A stretch of 64,000 nt of DNA from Lagopus muta (taxonomy: Eukaryota > Chordata > Aves > Galliformes > Phasianidae), in assembly GCF_023343835.1 (NCBI RefSeq), contig NC_064438.1, positions 13,559,077 to 13,623,076 on the forward strand. The letters are read 5' to 3'. The notes under the pieces were generated by a model. The model was not told where the DNA came from. It saw nothing but the letters and a program-made list of their open reading frames with translations, and made no database searches. Shown piece by piece: positions 1-13,800 of the stretch; the stretch's first letter is position 1; each line of letters starts with the position of its first letter. Position numbers and translations under genes: made by a program.

Positions 1-347
1 CAGCTTGCCCCACTGCAGGAATTTCCTGTTCCATTTTGGCACACACGTGCCACAGACAAGGTGCTCATACTGACCACATTTATCTCTCCTCATCTGATTT
101 GGAGCTCCTCCCCACTACCTGAAGGTAAGGGGAGAGTGAAATCCTCAAAGAAACAGAAATATTCCTGAGGTGAGGAAGGCGACTGCAAGTTTTACATCTT
201 CCCCTTTCCTGCTTCGATGTGGCAAAGAGCTGAGAGATGCTAAGATTTCCAGCTCAGGTGCCCATTTGGACTAAGGAAAAAGCTTTGCTTAAAAATATAT
301 ATCTATAGAACTATACACATAGATCATCTTTTTAGAGACACTCTGAT

Positions 348-1782
348 TTTATTACATAGATCCTGGGTCACTCTTCCCCTCTATGTACAAGGTAAGAGTG
401 GCATACAACAGAAGCCACATACACCTAATTGGCAACCAGCGCTTACCAGAGCACAGGAAAGTATTTGACTGGTGCAACAATCCTGAATTCCCTTGTTCTG
501 GTAAGCTGATCTCTAAGTACTGTTACTGAAAATGAAAGGTCTTAAGAGAGAAACAATTTTTTAAATTCTTTTGCAAAAATCAGGCTATGAAATTTTCCCA
601 GCAATGCTACAGAGTGCCACAATATACTTGAAGCAGGGAAAATTTCACCGAGCAAAAGAGTGATGCAAAGATGAAATCTTAAAGCGTATATGTATACAGC
701 TGGGAACCCCTGCAGTGTGTAAATGTAGAATTTTTAAGGTTAAGGACTTTTTTTTTTCTTCTTTTTTTAAAAAATCTTGCTTTTTTTCCCCCCCCTCCCC
801 CAATATCATTTGTATCTAAGCATCAGTTGGAAAGCTCTGTACAACGCTAGATTCACTCCAGAAATTTATGTCTATAAACATTCAGCGAGGTTTAAAAAAA
901 GAAAAAAAAAGAAATAGAACAACTTAGTTTTCAGGATGTTCTGTTAGAAGAACCGGGACTCAATTCATCCCCAGCCACTGACCCTTTAACGTGACAGATC
1001 GCTGGAAATGAGCCAATTTATAAAGTCAGAGCTTACAGAAAAACTAACAAAAAAAAGAAAAAAAAAGAAAAAAAAGAAAAAAAAAAGCTATAAAGATCAT
1101 CTACTTTCAGAGAGTAAAAAAATGTCAGTGTGACCTGTGGTAAGAGATAACCTAGCGATGCAAACAGATCTGAGAGGAGCATTCACCTCCATCTCGCCAG
1201 GACACATCGCACCCGGCCAACTGGGTCTGCTCCCCTTCCTCTCTCCTGGCCTTCCCAGACAACAGTGTGGAAATGCTGGGAATTAGGATGATGGTAGGAA
1301 AAGAAAACAAATGACCAAAAAAGCTAAATCCAGCTTCAGCATCAAACTATGCATATATAAAAATAATAATAACAATAAAAAAAAACAGTCTGTATTGAAA
1401 TAGTAAAAAGCAAGGCAAAGATTTCTGATAACAGGCTGCAGCCTTCTCTTCTGTACATCCTCCACCACTGTTATTTCTGAATTTTGGGGCTGGGGAAGGG
1501 GGAGGAAGGATTAGATCTGCTACAGCAGCTTTCCCTATCACACAAAAGTGATGTGTAACTAACTGAGCCACAAGGATACGGGAAAGTTTTATTTATTTAA
1601 AAAAAAAAAAAAAAAGTACTTCAAAATAAAAATGATAAGTACTGTATGGTAATATTGGAAGTATTTATATACATTGTTTTCTTTGTCTTTTGTTGAAATG
1701 TCTCCTGGTCACTTGGTGGCACTTGGGGTCCCCTCCAGCGCCGTCTGCCCTGCTCCCCCCTTCCCCTCCCCGCTCTCACGCC
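348..1782 (-). other. CD81: CD81 3' UTR and flank, with two candidate poly(A) signals
   Basis: Minus-strand AATAAA hexamers are visible at 1588-1597 (two overlapping, about 190 nt after the stop) and at 348-353 (about 1.43 kb after the stop, followed by TGTCT and TGTGT-type sequence). The proximal signal would give a short UTR and the distal one a long UTR. The stretch is AT-rich, with homopolymer-like tracts at 748-801, 1038-1086 and 1601-1615. Which end is used cannot be told from the sequence. Positions 1-347 contain nothing I recognise. Confidence 0.45.
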
Positions 1783-1845
1783 TCAGTAGACGGAGCTGTT
1801 CCTTATGCCGCAGCACAGCACCATGCTCAGGATCATTTCGAAGAT
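1783..1845 (-). CDS. CD81: CD81 coding exon 8 with stop
   Basis: 63 nt, residues 218-237 plus TGA (1785-1783): [20 protein letters not shown]. Acceptor GACAG. Confidence 0.96.
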   Translation of the reverse strand: MFEMILSMVLCCGIRNSSVY

Positions 1846-4800
1846 CTGTCAGGAGACACAAAGCCACCAGTGAGGTGCTGATCCCCAAGACATAGGAGCT
1901 CTCCTCTCTTGAAGCTAGGGATTAAGACATTCTCATGTTCCGCACCCTCCAAGTAAACACTCTCATGCCAAAGATAAGGCAGAGATGTTTTTGCTGCCAT
2001 TTCTTCACAGATCTGGCCTATTTGAGATAAGATCCCGAGTGCCACTGAACACCAGGGAGAAGATTCCTTCCTGCTGCAGGACCCCAGAGGCCAGGCACCA
2101 CAGCAGGTGGAAGGACCAGCATTGGAGGCAGTGAGGATGGATGAGCTCCAGCCCCCTACCTTTCCAGAAGGGCCTGTGTGTGGTCCTGCTTCACCCCACT
2201 GGCTGGGCACCCACCCCAACAAGATATTGGGGGCACGAAGCCTGCAGTCCTGCTGTGTACCAGAGCAGTTGCGGTGCAGAGGGCTCTGGTCTGCTGGGTG
2301 GAGGTCCAGCTTCCCACTTCCCATCCCCACTGTGGTGATGCTTACCATGATGACAGCAACCACGATGGCAGCGATACCGATCAGGTACAGCTTCCCAGAG
2401 AAGAGCTCGTCAATCTTTTTGTGGCAGCTTGCGTCAGCCTGAAGCAGAGAACCAACACGGTCAGCACCTGCTGTCCTCCCACCTTCCCCAGATATCCAAA
2501 AAAGCACTCTGAGGTCCCCGCTTTCCCCTTGTCCCACTCATGTTTATGGGTCCTGGCTCTAGGACTCCCCACTGGATGCGAGCTCCTCAAGCAGGAGCAC
2601 CACAGGAAGTATCAACAGGAACCTGATGTCCCTCTACACAATCTCCAAATAAACAACAGCTCTACCCTGTATCCAGATCCCAAATAAAGCCTCAGCTTTC
2701 TGTGGCAGTGCTAAGGGCAGAGTAGCCAGTCCTACCTGCAGCAAGCCTTTCAGGAAGTCCTTCGAGCACAGGTCATCTCTCCACAGAGGAGTGAGTGTTC
2801 CAACCACAGCATCAGGACCACAGCAGTCCAACTGCAAAGAGAAGGAAAAAACAGGTTAGAAGAGAGCAATCCCTCTCCTCACCACTAAATATCTTCAAAA
2901 GCCACCCAAGACTTTGGAGGCATCTTGGATGTGTGTGAGGAGCAGGGGGGGGAAGGGAAGGAAGGCAAGAGGAAGAAACAACTTTCCAGATTCAACTTTT
3001 TTCTTCACATGCAGGGCAGCTGCTTCCTACAGTAATCCCAGACATGTCTGGCCTCATATCCTGGAGGAGAATGAATACAGCTCTCTCCAGAAATTTACTT
3101 CCTGCTGAGCAGAGGGAAGTCTCAAATGTAGCCACTCAGAGCAACGTTTGTCTTCCACTGAGTTTTACTTGATTTAGAGTGCTGAGGTAAATTAAAAGCA
3201 GTTTTGTTAAAGCTCAGGCCACACTTCTTCACACAGTGTGAAGGACAGAACATATAAGAAGGTGCAGCTCTGTTACTCGGCATTTAAGAAGAGGTAGCCT
3301 TACAGGCTAGGGCCTGAATGAACCATCATCTGCTTTGGACACTGCTTTTCCTATCCATTTTCCTGACCACAGTTTCTCCTCCTTCCTCCCACATTCTCAT
3401 TTCCTCTGGCTGCAAGGAAATTCCTACGCAGAGGAGCTTTTTTTTTTCTTTTTTCCATAGAGCTTGGAAAGCAGGCAGCAAAAGCCTAGCAAGAACAGAC
3501 TTGCTTCACCTCAACCCTAACCACTAATAACGCAGTGCTGTCCTCACTCCCTGCTCTGCAGGTGAAGTTAATGTCTCTTTCTCCTTGGGGAGCAGTTTAA
3601 GTACAGTGTGGCACAATAGACCCCATTCCCCAGCAGCTGCCTTGACCAACTGTGTGCAGCTGGAGCCTCACCGTTTCATGGAAAGTCCTCACCACAGCCT
3701 TCCCGTTGTTCGAGTCTGAATCTGCCATGAGTGCCTGTTGGAACGCTTGGTCGTAGAACTGCTTCACGTCTTTGGCTATCTAAGAAAGACCAGAAAAACT
3801 TCCTTTCAGCCTGAGAATAAGGAAACCCACCCAGCAGCTTCCCCTAGACAGCACTTACAGGCAGACATGCTGTTTTAATAGGTTTGGACCCTTTTTATTA
3901 TGGAGAAAGCCTTGTCTATCATGGGGCACGAAGTCCCCATCCTGTAATGGCTGCTGCAGAATTAACAGCCATGCCCCAGCTCAGCCAGCTGGCCCAGTGG
4001 ACTGCACACACCCACCAGCATCTGCTCTGCCAAGCAAGAAAAAAAGAAGACCAGGAAAAAAAGCCCCATTCATTTTCAGGGAAATTGACCTCATGGCTTA
4101 TCCTCCAACACTTACCAATAATTTGGGAGGGCGATGAAAGGAGGACAGGCAAAAGAAAAAAATATGGGCAAGTATGGGAAAGGAAAGCACTTTCCAGAAC
4201 ACCTGTTTTTGCAGCATGTGATGGATTAGCACACAAATAAAGGGACTGCAGCAAAAAGCAATGCCATATCAATCGCTTATCCCAGCATTTTTTCATAATT
4301 ACTCGAAAAGTTGGGTTTGGAGGGCAGTACTCCCTGATTATGGTACAGAGGTATGGAAAAAACAAAACAAAACAAATAATTGCTTCCTGATCCTGTAGCT
4401 AAAGCAGAACTAACATGGCAGGGCCAGAGACAGACTGCCTGCGGTCCCATGGAGGCATCTCGTGCCTGCTGCACTTGCTGTCCCCCAGGGTGCTGGCCCA
4501 GGCAGACTTTCTGCCTCGTCCTCCTGAGTGTCCCCATGGTGCACCCATCTTTTCCTTCCCAGCCCACGAGATGCAATCACACAATACTGGGGTACAGCCA
4601 GCTGTCAGAGGCTTCCAAGCAGCTTGCTTATCGTGGCTGAAAAGGCCAACACACAGCTGCCCCACCCATTTCAAACAGTGAAATTCATTGTGAGCGACTG
4701 CGGTCATTGCTTTCACGTGGGCAAATCCTAAGTTTCTCCCATATCCTGAAGCTTTCCACCTGCATGCAGAGCAGCAGTCACAGCCCTCCTTACCCTGCCT

Positions 4801-7800
4801 CCAACTTGCTCTGCTGCTTCACTCATACATCTTGAGCTGCTCAGGATTCACAAACCAACATGTGCAAAGGTGAATTTGCTTGGGAACTGCACGCTGTCTG
4901 CACAGCAGTACATTTAGCCAGGGAGTTTATGGTGAAGTCACGCTCTCGGTGTAAGGGTGTTTCCAACCACAGCCCTGAGCTATGTAAGAACTGAGCAGGC
5001 CCAACCTTCTGCCATGGCATGCATTATATGCAAACTCAAATTCACTCCCCACCGCTGGCAGCCAGGAGCTGTTTCCAACCCGGCCTTTGTGCCCGCACAG
5101 CCTCCCCATCCCACAGTCACAGGACGTGGAACTGCCTTACCTGGTCTTTGTTGACAAATCCCCAGATTCCAGCTGCAACCTCACAGGCAAACAGGATCAC
5201 CAGGCAGGTGAAGAACTGTGGAGACAAAGTAGGAGGGGGACACTTAAGCACAGCTCTACAGGCTGAAGAAGCAATAAGGTGGGAGGGGTGCATGGCAGGT
5301 TTTCTGATGGAGGAGACCCAAGCAAGGTCTGTCATACACTTATCCCAAACACATCATCCTACAAGCTACCAGATGCTACTCCATTCCCAAGCTCCCTGCT
5401 GGCACAGCTGAGGAGAGATAACCAGAGCCCCTCTCCCCCTCAGAGACAGCAGGCTCAAGGATGCCCCAGTATCACCAAACCAATTGCTGCAGAAACTCTC
5501 AGCCAGTCCTCCCATCCTGCCCCAGGGTGGGAGTTGCCAGCGCAGGGTTAAAAGCACATTTTGGCTGCTGAGGAGCTGCAGGGCTTCAGGGGATGATTAA
5601 CGGCCAGCTCTCGGCATTCTCAGCTCTGCAAAGCTACTGCAGTTTTTTGAATAAATATAAAAAGTGATGTCTTCCCACAGCCTCGCCCTGTTGTTGCAGC
5701 TCCCACACTCCTCCCTGTCACCACACCAAGCCTTCCTCCTCCTCCTTGTTTGTATCTCAGGAACATTTTGTGGCGGTCAATCCATCAGACTGGAATTGGG
5801 GTGCTGCAGAGCTCACACAGAACTCAGCGGGAGGGCTCACTTTCATGGTGGTACCCTTTGAGGAGGGGTGGCTTGTTCAGCCCAGATCAAGGGATCAAGC
5901 ATTCTGCAGGAACAGTTCCGCCAGCTGCAAAGCACCGTGGGTACAGCTCTATACCATGGCACGTATGGAGGTGCTCCTGGCTGGGTGACGGAGGTCTCTG
6001 GGTCATTCCTGCAGAGCACCCCAAGTATGCTGCCCTAAATGTCCTTCGAGCCCAGTGGGAGCTCTGGCCAGCAGGAAGGGCCATCAGAAAGCATCTCCAG
6101 CCTTTTCCTGGCAGGCCACAGTGTGAGCACATGCAAGCAGCACCCGGCAGCTCGAGCTGCTAATTTCAGCCAAAGCAGACAGCTTCCCCATTGGGCTGCA
6201 GGTACGTGGTACCATCTGCCCTCCTAATCCTCTTTCCAACTTCAAGAGGGTATGAGGGGTAATTCAGATTCTGTAATCGCTCATGCTAACAAAAAAAGCA
6301 ACCCAAAGCTGTCAGACCTTGCTGCAACCATTGCTGTCAGATTTGCGCAGGGGCTCCTCCTATTCCTGGTAGCACTGATAAAGCCTGCAGCAAAACCCTG
6401 CTCTCATCCACTAATGTACAAAAGTACTTTATAAAAGCTGATGAGAGCCCCCTCCTTAGAGCCCGTGTGGATACAGAAGCAACCTGGGGGTAAGTGATCT
6501 TCAAAGTAAAGGGAAGAAAGCTCTTGTTCCTTCTGTCCTATCAGGGCCTGCAATCATGGGTCACAGTCTTCCACACTGGTAGCATCTTGCAGCCAGCACC
6601 TCCCTGAGGCTTGCAGCCATTACCTGGCAATGTTACGAAGCCTGGCACCTGGTCTGAAGCTGAATTGCATGTGAGAACTTGCTGCAAGTACCTGCATGTC
6701 CCTCTCCGGAGGCACAAGTTTTTGGTGTGGCTGCACTTTGTGCAAATGAGTTCACACTGTGCCAGGAATCCGAGCTGCTGCCTGACATCAAGGACACCTG
6801 TAGCTTTGCAGCACTGGGTTTCCCAAGATTTACCTTGACAATCTCACTAAGATATTGTGGCAAACCTTCGCTGTTTCCTAGTCCTCCTAACAGGCAAAAA
6901 ACATTAAGATCTGGAATCTCCACAACAGCCTCCAAACCAAGATTGAAATGAGAAACGGCAGGGGATGTAGGGTAGGGAAGAAGTGGCACAGGGACCACTT
7001 GATGCCACATTGCTGGGCAGAAGCCAAAGCACCAAGCCTTACCGTCCCCAGAAGGCACTGTGACTCCTGGATTGCGCCGTAGCATCCCAGGAAGCCCACA
7101 AACATCATGACAGCACCAACAGCAATCAGGATGTAGATTCCTGCAAAGCAGAGCAAGAGGTAAGGATGTTAACATGGGATGATCTGTGGGAGCATCTCAC
7201 TGTGGCCAGGCATGTTAGCTGCTCATCGCTGCTCATTACAGGTGTGCATAATTGAGTGCTGGGAGACAGAGGAGCAGAGGCAGCGGTGGACATGGCAGCA
7301 GCAAAGCCACTGCATCTCACACTGCTTGCTTCTCCACCAACACTGACATCCTCAGGTCCAAACCTCCACCCTACTATTCCTCCCATTAAAATAAAAGTTA
7401 TTACTGTCAGCAAGCACCTTTGGGGTGTCTTTGCTCAAGAGATTCCCTCAGCCCGAGCCAACCCTCACTGTTCAGTGGGATGCTTGCACCCCGGCAAACC
7501 ACACAGCACACGGGAGAGTCAGACCTCAGAGTGCTCCAAGTAGGTAACACCGAACCTTTTAAAAGCAACCACCCCCAAAATTGCTTGATCAATGTTAGGA
7601 AGAGGGCATAGCGGGGAAGACAAAGGCACTACAGCATCCTGAAAGCTGCAGTATAGGAATTCCCATGGCACCCTATTTTAAATACTTAAGCAGAGGAAAT
7701 AAAAATGATGAGTTAGCGTTATCTTTTTAAACAAGCAACAGGGCGTATGGTTTGTTTATATTATACATTACACAAATATTTATCCCACCACAAAACTAAG

Positions 7801-10800
7801 GGAAAAGCACTGCTTAAGCATCTCATTTAATACAATCTAGCATTTGTTTTTTAGAGGCTCTTCCACAGTGAAGTTTTCTAAACTCTCACAGCAAACTTGC
7901 TTCTCAACTATTCCAATGCTGGGACACCAGACACAGGGCGCTGGGAAACCAAAGCTCCTTCACCAAGGAACCCAGAGCTGGGTCACCCAAGTGCTCTCAA
8001 TGGCCAAGTGCTGCCAGCTCAGTTACACATCACTTGGCTCCTGCTCCAGAAGTACTGCTTTCTCCTCACGTAGTCCATAGGTTTGGTGTATTTTAATTAA
8101 CTAATATTCTTAAGTATTGTGGGTCTGCCATTTTGTAAATGGGTTCTATTTTCCATTCCAGAGCCATTTGTAATGGGCGTGCGTGACATGAGTGCTCTTA
8201 CTGACCTCACTGCAAGTGAAGTTAAGCCAAGGTAAACCTTCTAAAAAGCAGATAGACAACAACCTTGATGTGTTTAAAACCCCAGTATGGATGTGATAGC
8301 CACAGGAAAGGGTCAACTTCAGCTCCCGATCCTTCCCTTTTAAAACAAAAGCCACTACCCTGCAAACACCCCAGCCCACCTGGACAGGGAAGTGTCCCCA
8401 GTACAGCCCCTCTGCTGGGACCCCACATCTCTCCCTTGCTATATTTAGAGGCAGCAGGAGGGAGGAAGCCGGGCGCAAGGGAAGAGCGGCACAATGGCAA
8501 GCTGACCCAGCAGGATGTCCCTGTCACGGTGACACAGACATCCTCACCGCGATCCACTGGCTGCTACTTCCACTGCAGACAAGGGGGTAAGTCATTACCA
8601 TGGCACAAAAGCCACCATTCCCACAGACCCTCCCAGTAGGAGGCAACAATGCAGATGTAGCGCTTCTGCAGAGCTCGATGCTGCAGGTAGTCAACAGGCA
8701 GCTTCCTCACAGGGCTATAGAAGGCTGTATTCTTATATCCCTCAAAATGAACACTGAAGGCAACTTCCAGGCTGAGCAAGCATTGTCAGAACATCATTGG
8801 GAGAACAGAAGGGACAAGAGCCCCTTCCTGTGCTTCATTTAAGGGTCATGAAGGACAGCTACCTCACCATCATCCCCAGGTCCCACGCTGCCAAGACAGG
8901 GAGATGGGTCTGAGCACAGAGAGATCAAAAACCCTCTAAAGCTTGGGGATAGAGGCCAGTTGCAGCGTGGGGCACAACCAAGAGCACTGCAGCCTATGGG
9001 GAGGCAATGGGGCCTATTCAAAAACATCTACAAAATACATAACAATACTATATGGTCTCATACAATACAAATTTCCTTGGAAATGCCACACTGAAGGTTG
9101 CAAAAGAAAACAAAAGCCAACCAAGACACCCAGCCGTATGCTCTGGATCACGTTTTCCCACACCCAACCCTTCCCCTGAGGGAAAGGAGCTGGTGCCTGG
9201 TGTTTGCCTGGGTGCCAGGCAGCGGGAGGGCTGCTCATGGCAGGTCTGGAACAGCCCAGCCCATTTCTCAGAAAGCAGCCTGACACGTCTTAGTTCTCAT
9301 TCCCGGCAGCCTGCAGCGATGACAGCCAGTGTGGGCTTGGTGTCAGTGAGCAAGGCACCTGTCATCCCATCCTGAATGACACACTGTTCCTCTAAGCACC
9401 TGACTGGGCTTCCCCTTGCCCAAGCCTCCTCCTGATTCCAGCTTCAGAGAAGGGAATCAATGTCTGTAAGCCCGTCCTGGACTGAAAAAGCTTCCCACTG
9501 CAGGTAGGATCCAGGATGCTAAGTGTTGGGAGCACGGGTGGGAAGCACTAGATGTCATTGCTTGCTCCAGCACTGTGGTCACATTGCTGGCACCCACAGT
9601 GTTCTAAAACCCATACCCTCCCTCTGCTGAGAAGGAAGGAAAAAAGAAAAAACAATAGAAAAAACAGAGAAGAAATAATAATAAATTAAAAAGAAAACCT
9701 CAAAAAATAAAAGAAGGAACGAGCCCAGCAGTGTCCTTGCGAAATGAGGAGCAGGACAAGACAGCCCTCCCCTTGTGCAAGGCTCCAGGCAGGGGCATTC
9801 CCAAGCAGCTCCCACCTACCTCCCCCCATTCTCTCTCTTCTCTCTCAGCAGCTTTAACTCATTAAGCTAATGGAAGCCAGTCTCTTCCCCTCAGGTCACC
9901 ATGGCAATGTTTCCAAAAGAAAAGAAAAGGAAAAAAAAAAAAAAAAAAGCAAAAAGAAATCTCCCCAGCATCGCACCATTCTTCCCAGGAAAGCTGGGCG
10001 GCTCTCCAAGCCTTGCCCCCCTCACGATGCTCTCCTCCTGCCCTAGGCTGCCAGGCCAGGGCTTGCGGAGCCTTTGTGGGGAGGGAAAAAGAGATTTTTG
10101 TTCTCATCCTCCCGCCAGAGCGGCTCCCAGGGAGGAGAATGCAAGGCTTGTGCAAGCCACCAATGAGACTGGCAGGGCTGCAGCCGCCAAACAGGGAAGG
10201 CTGGCACCAATGCTTGGAGGTGGGGAGGACAAGTCCTGGAGAAAGCTGTCTCCATAGCCAACAAGTCCTGACCCTGGTCCGCTTCCTTTCAAGCTGAGGG
10301 TGAGACAGAGGCAGGGCGTGGGAAGTCCCTCCAAGTTGGGCTGGATGAGGGGAGGCTGCGCTGGGATATTTTTATCCACTTACTCATGGAATCAGCCCAG
10401 CAGGTCCCCCCCAGCCCCAGGAGCCTGTATCCCATCTCACAGTGCAAGCAGGACCAACAGTGCTTTCCTGGAAATGGTGTGAGAGGCGCCAAAAAATAGA
10501 GAGAGTGCTGGGAGATGACAGCTGGGAAGCCCCTTCCTTTCCCTCCAGCCCTTTTCCTAAGAGAAATGCTGCTGCTCCATAGCTGCTAATGCCTTCCAGA
10601 TGGAGTAACCCTGTCGCATAGCATGGAAAGCCCTCTGGGGCCACACGTCACGCATGTGGAGACACTGCCTTTGCGTGGGAGAACACGAGGAAAAGGAAAG
10701 GGGTTCACCTTCCTTTACAAAAACAAAGGGAATGTGTGGAGAAACCCAACAAACATCCACATGTGTACACACCCATACGCAAACTGACCCCACAGGAAGA

Positions 10801-13800
10801 GATGACACAACCAGATTTCTTCTGTTCTGCCTGTCTGGGAAATGTTGGGTCATAGAATCATATGACAGAGACCTTGGGTCTCAAAAGTCAGTATGCAGCT
10901 TGGAGGAGGACTGCTGCATGTCTCCAGCATCCACAAAGCCCAGGGAGTTTTAGAGCTTCCCTTGACTTCAGTGCACAAACAGGGAGCACGAGCAGGCTGC
11001 ATGTTAGAGGCAACGAGGCTGCCTTCTGAGCCTAACTCGAATACGCAATGACACAAGTTGTTTTGCACTCGGGTAGATCTGAACCCAAAATAACTCACTG
11101 CCACCAACTTTAAGTCAAGATTTACTAAGCCAGCAGGGAAGTGGCCTTAAGTCAGAACCAATTTTAGCTTGCAGAGTAAATGATCCTCGGGAGCTAATCA
11201 CTATGAAGGTATGTTGGGTTACAATTAAGTGTAAGTTGCTTTTTTAATAGAAACTGATTCTGAGCTAAAAATACAGAAAGGTCATTATTTTCATTGTTAA
11301 AGAAATGGTATAAGCCAAACACTTAGAGGGAACTATTGACAACGTGTTGTGCACTATATCTGTTATTTTAAGAAAAATTCTACCACTATTGAAGGAGTTG
11401 ATCTGTCAGTGATTATTGGCAAGTTGAGGACCTACAAACCACAGCCTTTTCTTCTTTTAAGAGACTAGATAATTAAATTATCCTTACCTATAAATAGGTT
11501 TATTTCCAATAGAGAAAAATACGCACACTTCCAACTGAGAAAAAAATAAACAAACAACAAACCATGTACAAGTTAATTTAGCAATCACCCACTCTGCTCA
11601 CTCTGCTTCAATGCCAAATGTAAGCCCTGTTTTCTACTGCTGGGTGTGGGAGCTTGGCCACCGCTCACATCTCTGCCAGTCAGCCACACATCAGGGCCTG
11701 AAGGAGCAGAGCACAAGGACGCAGAAATTGGGACTTTGGGGCTCCCTGGGTCTTTCCATGACAGCCTGCACCCAAGATATGCAGCCCTGTGACATAATGG
11801 CTTGGCCACAACTGGAACCCATGGCCATGAGCGCTCCTACATGTCGGAAGGCCAGCAGGTAAACCCAGGGAAGCTCAGGTGTCCTGACCACTCCTGCACA
11901 GCTGCTAAATAAGCTTTAACGTGAGCATCAGAGCCTCTGAGGCCAGCAAAGTCTCCTGAAGGTGCTGTACGAAGCCCAGGCTGCAGAGAGGATGCCAGCA
12001 ATGGTATCGCATCATGATCACATGCAGATGCGGGGGAGCCAGAGCCAGAACTGCCATCTTTATCAGCCTCGTCGCTAGGGGAAAAAGCCCAAACATAGAA
12101 AAGTGATGATATGTTTTCTATTTGGGCAGCAATACACTGCAGGACAGCAGAGAAGGGGAAAGAAAGGGAGTGGCAGCAACAGACTCCGTGTCCAAATTTA
12201 AATCGTTACTGTGTGCCTGCCCGAAACCCTACACTCTCCCAAAGAGAGCCGGTGCTGCTGTTCTGGGAAGGAAACGGCAGAGGAACCACTGACAAAAAGT
12301 GAAAAGTCAGAGGGAAAACTAAACAGCAGCAAACTCAGCCCTCTTCCTACACCCAATGCCGCATGGAAAACTACACCCAAGTCTGCACGGCTCTGTGCTT
12401 GGCCCGAGGCCCAGGGGTAAGACAATGAAAGCCGTGGGTCGTGCTGCTCCATCCCAGTTGGGAACAGCTGGGTACCCACTGCCCAGTTTGGAATGCTGAG
12501 AGGAGCCAGCAGCGAGGCTCTCACAGCACTGCTCTTTTGAAAAAGAAGATGGTTCTTTATGCAGGGGGTCACTAGATATCTAGGAAATGGTTAGCCAGTT
12601 GTTAGCATTCAGTTTGTCAACGCTGCGAGCTACTGTAAAGGCTGGTTGCTGACCAGCTAACAGCATATTTCACGACAGGTTTTTGATTGAAATCCACAAC
12701 TAAAAGGGAGAGAGAGGAAGAGCAGGAGGAAACCCAGCTGCTCTCTCAGAACAGCTGCCAGCAGGGAGGGCTGTGAGGCACCCAGCTCCCACTGCTGGCT
12801 CACGCTGCCTCTCTGTATGGTGACTTACACTTGCGAGCTCACAGCTGATGTGTATGTAGAAGCATGCCCAGGCTTCCTCTGTTAGGCAAAAATAACTCAC
12901 CAGTGCCAGCAGAGCCCCTTAGCAAGTCAAATCACCTCGGAAATTGCACACTGTAAAACCATAACCTTGGAAGGAGAGCAAGCAGTTTCCTCTACAGTCT
13001 CAAAAGCACGAAGCACCCCAGAGATCCCCATCCCCAGTCTCGCTGGCTCTTGGAAGCCCCAAACCAGCTGCTGTGCCCCTTGTTGCAGCGTGAGCTCTCC
13101 AGGAGGGGACCTGCAGGGGGAGAAGGCTGTGGTGGCAAGCTGCTTTGCTTCTGCCTTATTTCTGGGGAGACATGAAACCCTGACGCAGGCTGAAGATAGA
13201 TAAGCATCATGCCTTGCTCCCCACATCCTCCTCCTCTCATTTCTCCATTGCTGCCCAGCCCCGCATGCAGCACTGTTTTTTCCTCTCACAACACACATGT
13301 GGCTATAACAACTTTTACAAAACAGCTCTTTCTTTTTGGACAGCTTTTTCTTTCTGGACCCAGCAGAAAAGCCAGGAGGCAGCAAAGCACCACTCCCTCT
13401 CCCGGATACAAACCCCCACTGTGCATGTTTGCCCCTGTTGACTGTTCCATTGTGCTCCCCATCCCACAGCAAGGCCTGCCCAGCATTACAGCCTCCCTAC
13501 AGGCCCTGGAAGCCACTAAAAAGCAGCTTGAAAGGGAAAAATACATATCTAGAGACCAGTCCTGGGCTCAAGGGAGAAGTCTCCAAGGCAGGAACACTGT
13601 GTGGTTGTTGGATGGCCAGGAGAAAGGAGGGGGGAGAAGGGGAGGGGAGGGCATGCCAGTTGTTGGGGGGAAAAAGAGGAGTAAAAGGAGAAAAACAGAA
13701 TCCCAGACTTCAGGCTGAAGAGGGCTGGCTAAGAGAGACAGCAGCTGAAAGAAACGCTTTGCTATTATTACTGCATGGAAATTACAGCCACCAGAAGGAA

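Noticed and set aside
1833..2537. A 234-codon minus-strand frame covering CD81 exon 7
   Set aside because: Only the 31 residues of exon 7 are family-like. The rest is intron read through the splice sites.
10850..10885. Possible CR1 end remnant
   Set aside because: Only the tcatagaatcatatgac motif matches, with no following CR1 sequence. Too short to call.
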